Assembly (NCBI RefSeq): GCF_001466665.1
Contig: NZ_KQ758903.1
Span: 679,684 to 743,683, forward strand
Source: Dehalogenimonas alkenigignens
Lineage (GTDB): Bacteria; Chloroflexota; Dehalococcoidia; Dehalococcoidales; Dehalococcoidaceae
Reading direction: 5' to 3'
Length of the DNA stretch: 64,000 nt
Program-made: the position numbers and the translations under genes
The notes under the pieces: generated by a model
The model's input: only the letters and a program-made list of their open reading frames with translations
What the model was told of the DNA's origin: nothing
The model's database searches: none
In this document: one piece after another, positions 61,742-64,000 of the stretch
Layout of the letters: the number at the start of each line of letters is the position of its first letter
How positions within the stretch are numbered: the first letter of the stretch is position 1

Positions 61742-62755
61742 TCAATCCGGCACAACAACTACTTTCAAAGAGTCGTTTGCCTCGGCAACCAGGTTGAAGC
61801 CCTCGGTTATCCGGGATAGCGGCAGGACATGGCTGATCATGTCCCGGGCGGCGAACCGCCCGCCGGCGATGAGGTCCAACGCCTCCTTGATTTCAGCCGC
61901 GGCGGCGCCGTAGGAGAATAGAACGGAGATTTCCTCCCGCCAGAAACGGACTGAAGGCAGCTCCAGAGGCCGCGGCGGCACGGCGAAGAAGAGGATTGCC
62001 CCGCGTTTGTCGACGGACTCAAAAGCATCGGCGGCGGCTTTTTCGGCGCCGGCGCAAACGATGACCGCATCAGCCAGGCGGCCGCCGTTAAGTTCTTTCA
62101 ACCGATCCGCCGAAAAGGCGGCGGCGTCCAAAACGTGCGCGGCGCCCATCCCGGAGGCTTTCTCCAGCCGGGCAGGGTTGATGTCCGAGGCGATGACTTT
62201 CGCCCCGGACAGTACGGACAGGCGGATGTGGCACAGGCCGGAGATGCCGGCGCCGATGATCAGGACTGTTTGCCCTTCGGCAACGCTAAGGCGTTTTTGC
62301 CCGGCGACGGCGCAGGCCAGGGGCTCGATCATCGCCGCTTCCTCGAAGCTGATGTTGTTGGGCAAGGTGAAGGTGCCGTGGCGGACGTTAAGCTCCGGCA
62401 CGCGGATGAATTCGGCGAAACCGCCCGGGTCGTAATTGCCGGCGTGCAGCGTCTGGCAGGCGGACTCCCGGCCCGTTTCACAGTAACGGCAATTGAAGCA
62501 GGGCACATGATGGGAGACGAAGACCCTGTCGCCGACGCGAAGGCCGGACACGCCCTCGCCGATCTGGACGATCTCTCCCGCCATCTCATGGCCGAGCACC
62601 CGGGGCGCCTTCGGCTTGCGGTACCATTCCATGACGTCGGTGCCGCAGATGCCGCAGGCTTTCATGGCGATGAGCAGTTCACCGGCGCCGATTTCGGGTA
62701 CCGGCCGGTCTTCGATGCGGATGTCCGCGTTGGAATAATAAACTGCGACTTTCAC
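61742..62755 (-). CDS. Zinc-dependent medium-chain alcohol dehydrogenase
   Basis: A 337-residue MDR dehydrogenase. Catalytic zinc ligands: Cys in CGICGTDVMEWY (~37), His-Glu in VLGHEMAGEI (~55). The structural zinc has four Cys in VPCFNCRYCETGRESACQTL (~90-105). NAD-binding: VLIIGAGISGLCHIRLSVLS (~165) and SDINPARLEKA. The type is closest to sorbitol/iditol dehydrogenase. It is cotranscribed with the LsrF-like gene 24 bp upstream, which suggests a sugar or dicarbonyl route. Confidence 0.9.
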   Translation of the reverse strand: MKVAVYYSNADIRIEDRPVPEIGAGELLIAMKACGICGTDVMEWYRKPKAPRVLGHEMAGEIVQIGEGVSGLRVGDRVFVSHHVPCFNCRYCETGRESACQTLHAGNYDPGGFAEFIRVPELNVRHGTFTLPNNISFEEAAMIEPLACAVAGQKRLSVAEGQTVLIIGAGISGLCHIRLSVLSGAKVIASDINPARLEKASGMGAAHVLDAAAFSADRLKELNGGRLADAVIVCAGAEKAAADAFESVDKRGAILFFAVPPRPLELPSVRFWREEISVLFSYGAAAAEIKEALDLIAGGRFAARDMISHVLPLSRITEGFNLVAEANDSLKVVVVPD

Positions 62756-62778
62756 GAGGTCCTCCGCCAGGATCCGAT

Positions 62779-63549
62779 TTACCCGTCCCGGTAGATGTCG
62801 AAAGCTTGCTCGGCAGTCGCTTGGTCATGCACCATGGCCTTCACGGCGCGGAGCATACCGGCCGGATTATCCGACTGGAAGATGTTGCGGCCCATGTCCA
62901 CGCCTCTGGCTCCGGCTTTGAGAGCTTCACCTGTCATCTGTAATGCTTCCATTTCAGGCATTTTCTTGCCGCCGGCGATGACAACAGGCACCGGGCAGCC
63001 GGAGACCACTTTCTCGAAATTGTCGCAGTAGTAGGTTTTTACAAGACGCGCCCCGGCTTCGGCGGCCATACGGCAGGCCAGACCGAGGTAGCGGGCGTCG
63101 CGGGTCATATCCTTGCCCACGGCGGTTACCGCCATCACCGGCAGGCCGTAAAGCTCGGCTTCGCTGACCAAACGCCCCAGAGAGGCGACGGTCCTTTCTT
63201 CATCCGGGGCGCCGACGAAGATGGACATGCCCACGGCGGCGGCGTTGAGCCGAAGGGCTTCTTCGACCGACACCACGACTTCTTCCCGTGACAGCTCTCC
63301 CAGGATGGATGGTCCGCCGGAAACGCGGAGGCAGATGGAGGCGTTCAACCCCGGGTCAATGCAGCTGCGGAGCATGCCGCGGGTAATGAACAGGCAGTCG
63401 GCTTCGGCGGCGAGTGGCGGGATGCAGGCGCCGAACTCGGCCAAGCCGGTGGTCGGTCCCTGAAAGTAGCCGTGGTCCACTGCCAGCATGACGGTCCTGC
63501 CGTCACTACGGAATATCCTTGACAGCCGGTTTGCCATGCCAAAATCCAT
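62779..63549 (-). CDS. LsrF/DhnA-type class I aldolase (AI-2 phosphate thiolase-like)
   Basis: A 256-residue TIM-barrel enzyme. The start MDFGMANRLSRIFRSDGRTV, then LAVDHGYFQGPTTGL, MAVTAVGKDMTRDARY, KTYYCDNFEKVVSGCPVPVV, IAGGKKMPE and GVDMGRNIFQSDNPAGMLRA match E. coli LsrF closely by eye; the Schiff-base Lys is likely in KTYY. LsrF processes phosphorylated AI-2 with CoA. No lsrK or lsrR is seen nearby. DhnA-type fructose-bisphosphate aldolases and ADH synthases share the fold, so a different substrate is possible. GAGGTG precedes the ATG. Confidence 0.82.
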   Translation of the reverse strand: MDFGMANRLSRIFRSDGRTVMLAVDHGYFQGPTTGLAEFGACIPPLAAEADCLFITRGMLRSCIDPGLNASICLRVSGGPSILGELSREEVVVSVEEALRLNAAAVGMSIFVGAPDEERTVASLGRLVSEAELYGLPVMAVTAVGKDMTRDARYLGLACRMAAEAGARLVKTYYCDNFEKVVSGCPVPVVIAGGKKMPEMEALQMTGEALKAGARGVDMGRNIFQSDNPAGMLRAVKAMVHDQATAEQAFDIYRDG

Positions 63550-63734
63550 CGCAGCACCTCACGTATGTTACGGCGTAAGTATAGGCAAACGCCGGGGCAA
63601 CGGCAAGAAGCCATCGCCTAGCCTAACGGCTAAATAAAAACCCGCCCTGCGGCTATCTGAAATCCGATCCAACAGCAGATTTCCCCGGCGCCTGACCGGC
63701 GTATCATTCAATCAATAAACAAAGGAGAAAAGAT

Positions 63735-63887
63735 ATGTGGTTAGTGTTATTGGCCGCCGCTATCAGCGCCGCCGCCTGGCTGGCGGATCTTCACGCGTCG
63801 CGCATTCCAATCAGGGAAGAGCGGCGGGTGGATGTCTATCCGGACAGCGCCGGCGGCGGCGGCATCAGCCGCCTGCTGGACCGATAG
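63735..63887 (+). CDS. Small membrane peptide, 50 residues
   Basis: A short frame, MWLVLLAAAISAAAWLADLH then ASRIPIREERRVDVY, ending GGGGISRLLDR. AAAGGAGAAAAGAT stands 6-10 nt before the ATG. The first 18 residues form a hydrophobic helix and the rest is charged. No family is recognised. It ends 12 bp before a response regulator gene, so the two may be cotranscribed. Confidence 0.6.
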   Translation: MWLVLLAAAISAAAWLADLHASRIPIREERRVDVYPDSAGGGGISRLLDR

Positions 63888-63899
63888 GGACAACGTAGA

Positions 63900-64000
63900 A
63901 TGAATAATAGTCTGAGAGTGCTGGTTGCCGACGGCGACCCCCAGGTATGTTCGGCGCTCAAGCTGTTTTTGGAGCAGCAGCCGGACACCCTGGTTTCCGT
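63900..64000 (+). CDS. Response regulator, N-terminal part (runs off the right edge)
   Basis: From ATG 63900 the frame reads NNSLRVLVADGDPQVCSALK and LFLEQQPDTLVS up to the edge. The pattern L-V-A-D-G-D-P-x-V-x-x-A-L is the start of a receiver domain, with Asp-Gly-Asp in place of the usual DD/ED pair. Output domain unknown. Confidence 0.7.
   Translation, partial: MNNSLRVLVADGDPQVCSALKLFLEQQPDTLVS

Overview
The window looks like chromosomal DNA of a GC-rich member of the Chloroflexota, class Dehalococcoidia, most like Dehalogenimonas. This is inferred from gene content: a Tat-exported membrane [NiFe] hydrogenase with HybA- and HybB-like partners, cobalt/nickel uptake, many sensor kinases, CIRCE-controlled hrcA-grpE-dnaK, and a small chromosome style of gene packing. 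No reductive dehalogenase, rRNA operon, CRISPR array or prophage is visible. No database search was possible, so the taxonomy is an inference.

Layout. 1-1546: start of polA (minus), running off the left edge. 1.7-3.7 kb: small hypothetical and regulatory genes (DUF4342, REC-only regulator, XRE regulator). 3.7-7.7 kb: a metal operon on the minus strand, fur/zur-znuA-lgt-znuB-znuC, behind a perfect 23-bp palindrome. 7.76-8.89 kb: an intact IS481-like element with inverted repeats and a 5-bp target duplication, next to tRNA-Glu. 9.1-11.1 kb: an ABC-F ATPase. 11.2-14.6 kb: a copper operon, csoR-copZ-copA-small membrane protein. 14.6-16.8 kb: dispersed palindromic repeats around an EamA transporter and a 52-residue zinc-ribbon-like protein. 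16.8-19.6 kb: pyrD, a VOC protein and an MFS transporter with two frameshifts. 19.7-24.2 kb: a metallo-beta-lactamase-fold protein, then CIRCE-hrcA-grpE-dnaK. 24.2-27.3 kb: a two-component system and an exported protein with five helical repeats.

27.4-34.7 kb is a minus-strand block: a BaiN-like flavoprotein, a GT-C-like membrane protein, two lipoproteins, a MacB/FtsX-type ABC exporter, a DUF4418 protein and a methyltransferase. 34.7-39.3 kb holds a very large Tat-exported multicopper oxidase with fibronectin and Ig-like modules. M42 peptidase and universal stress protein genes follow, then a c-type cytochrome lipoprotein and a BP74-like lipoprotein (41.5-42.8 kb). The oxidase and the BP74-like lipoprotein share an upstream palindromic motif, which suggests one regulon. 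42.9-47.4 kb: a short RlmN/Cfr-like radical SAM enzyme, then a second Fur-family regulator with cbiM, a cbiN-like gene, a GNAT gene, cbiQ and cbiO. 47.4-51.0 kb: dnaA, fmt, a hypothetical gene and a VOC protein.

51.1-55.7 kb: the hydrogenase operon (ferredoxin-like subunit, small subunit, large subunit, NrfD/HybB membrane subunit). Its long leader contains a candidate structured RNA. Upstream on the same strand (56.2-61.6 kb) is a three-gene signalling operon, a phytochrome-like histidine kinase, a REC-only regulator and a REC-PAS-GAF-PAS-PAS kinase, none with a DNA-binding domain. 61.7-63.5 kb: a zinc alcohol dehydrogenase and an LsrF-like aldolase/thiolase. The window ends in a 50-residue membrane peptide and the start of a response regulator.

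How the parts fit: metal supply (Zn/Mn, Co/Ni, Cu) and envelope redox proteins dominate. Nickel would serve the hydrogenase and cobalt would serve corrinoids. Copper export and the multicopper oxidase point to a copper-handling envelope, which is unexpected if the organism is a strict anaerobe.
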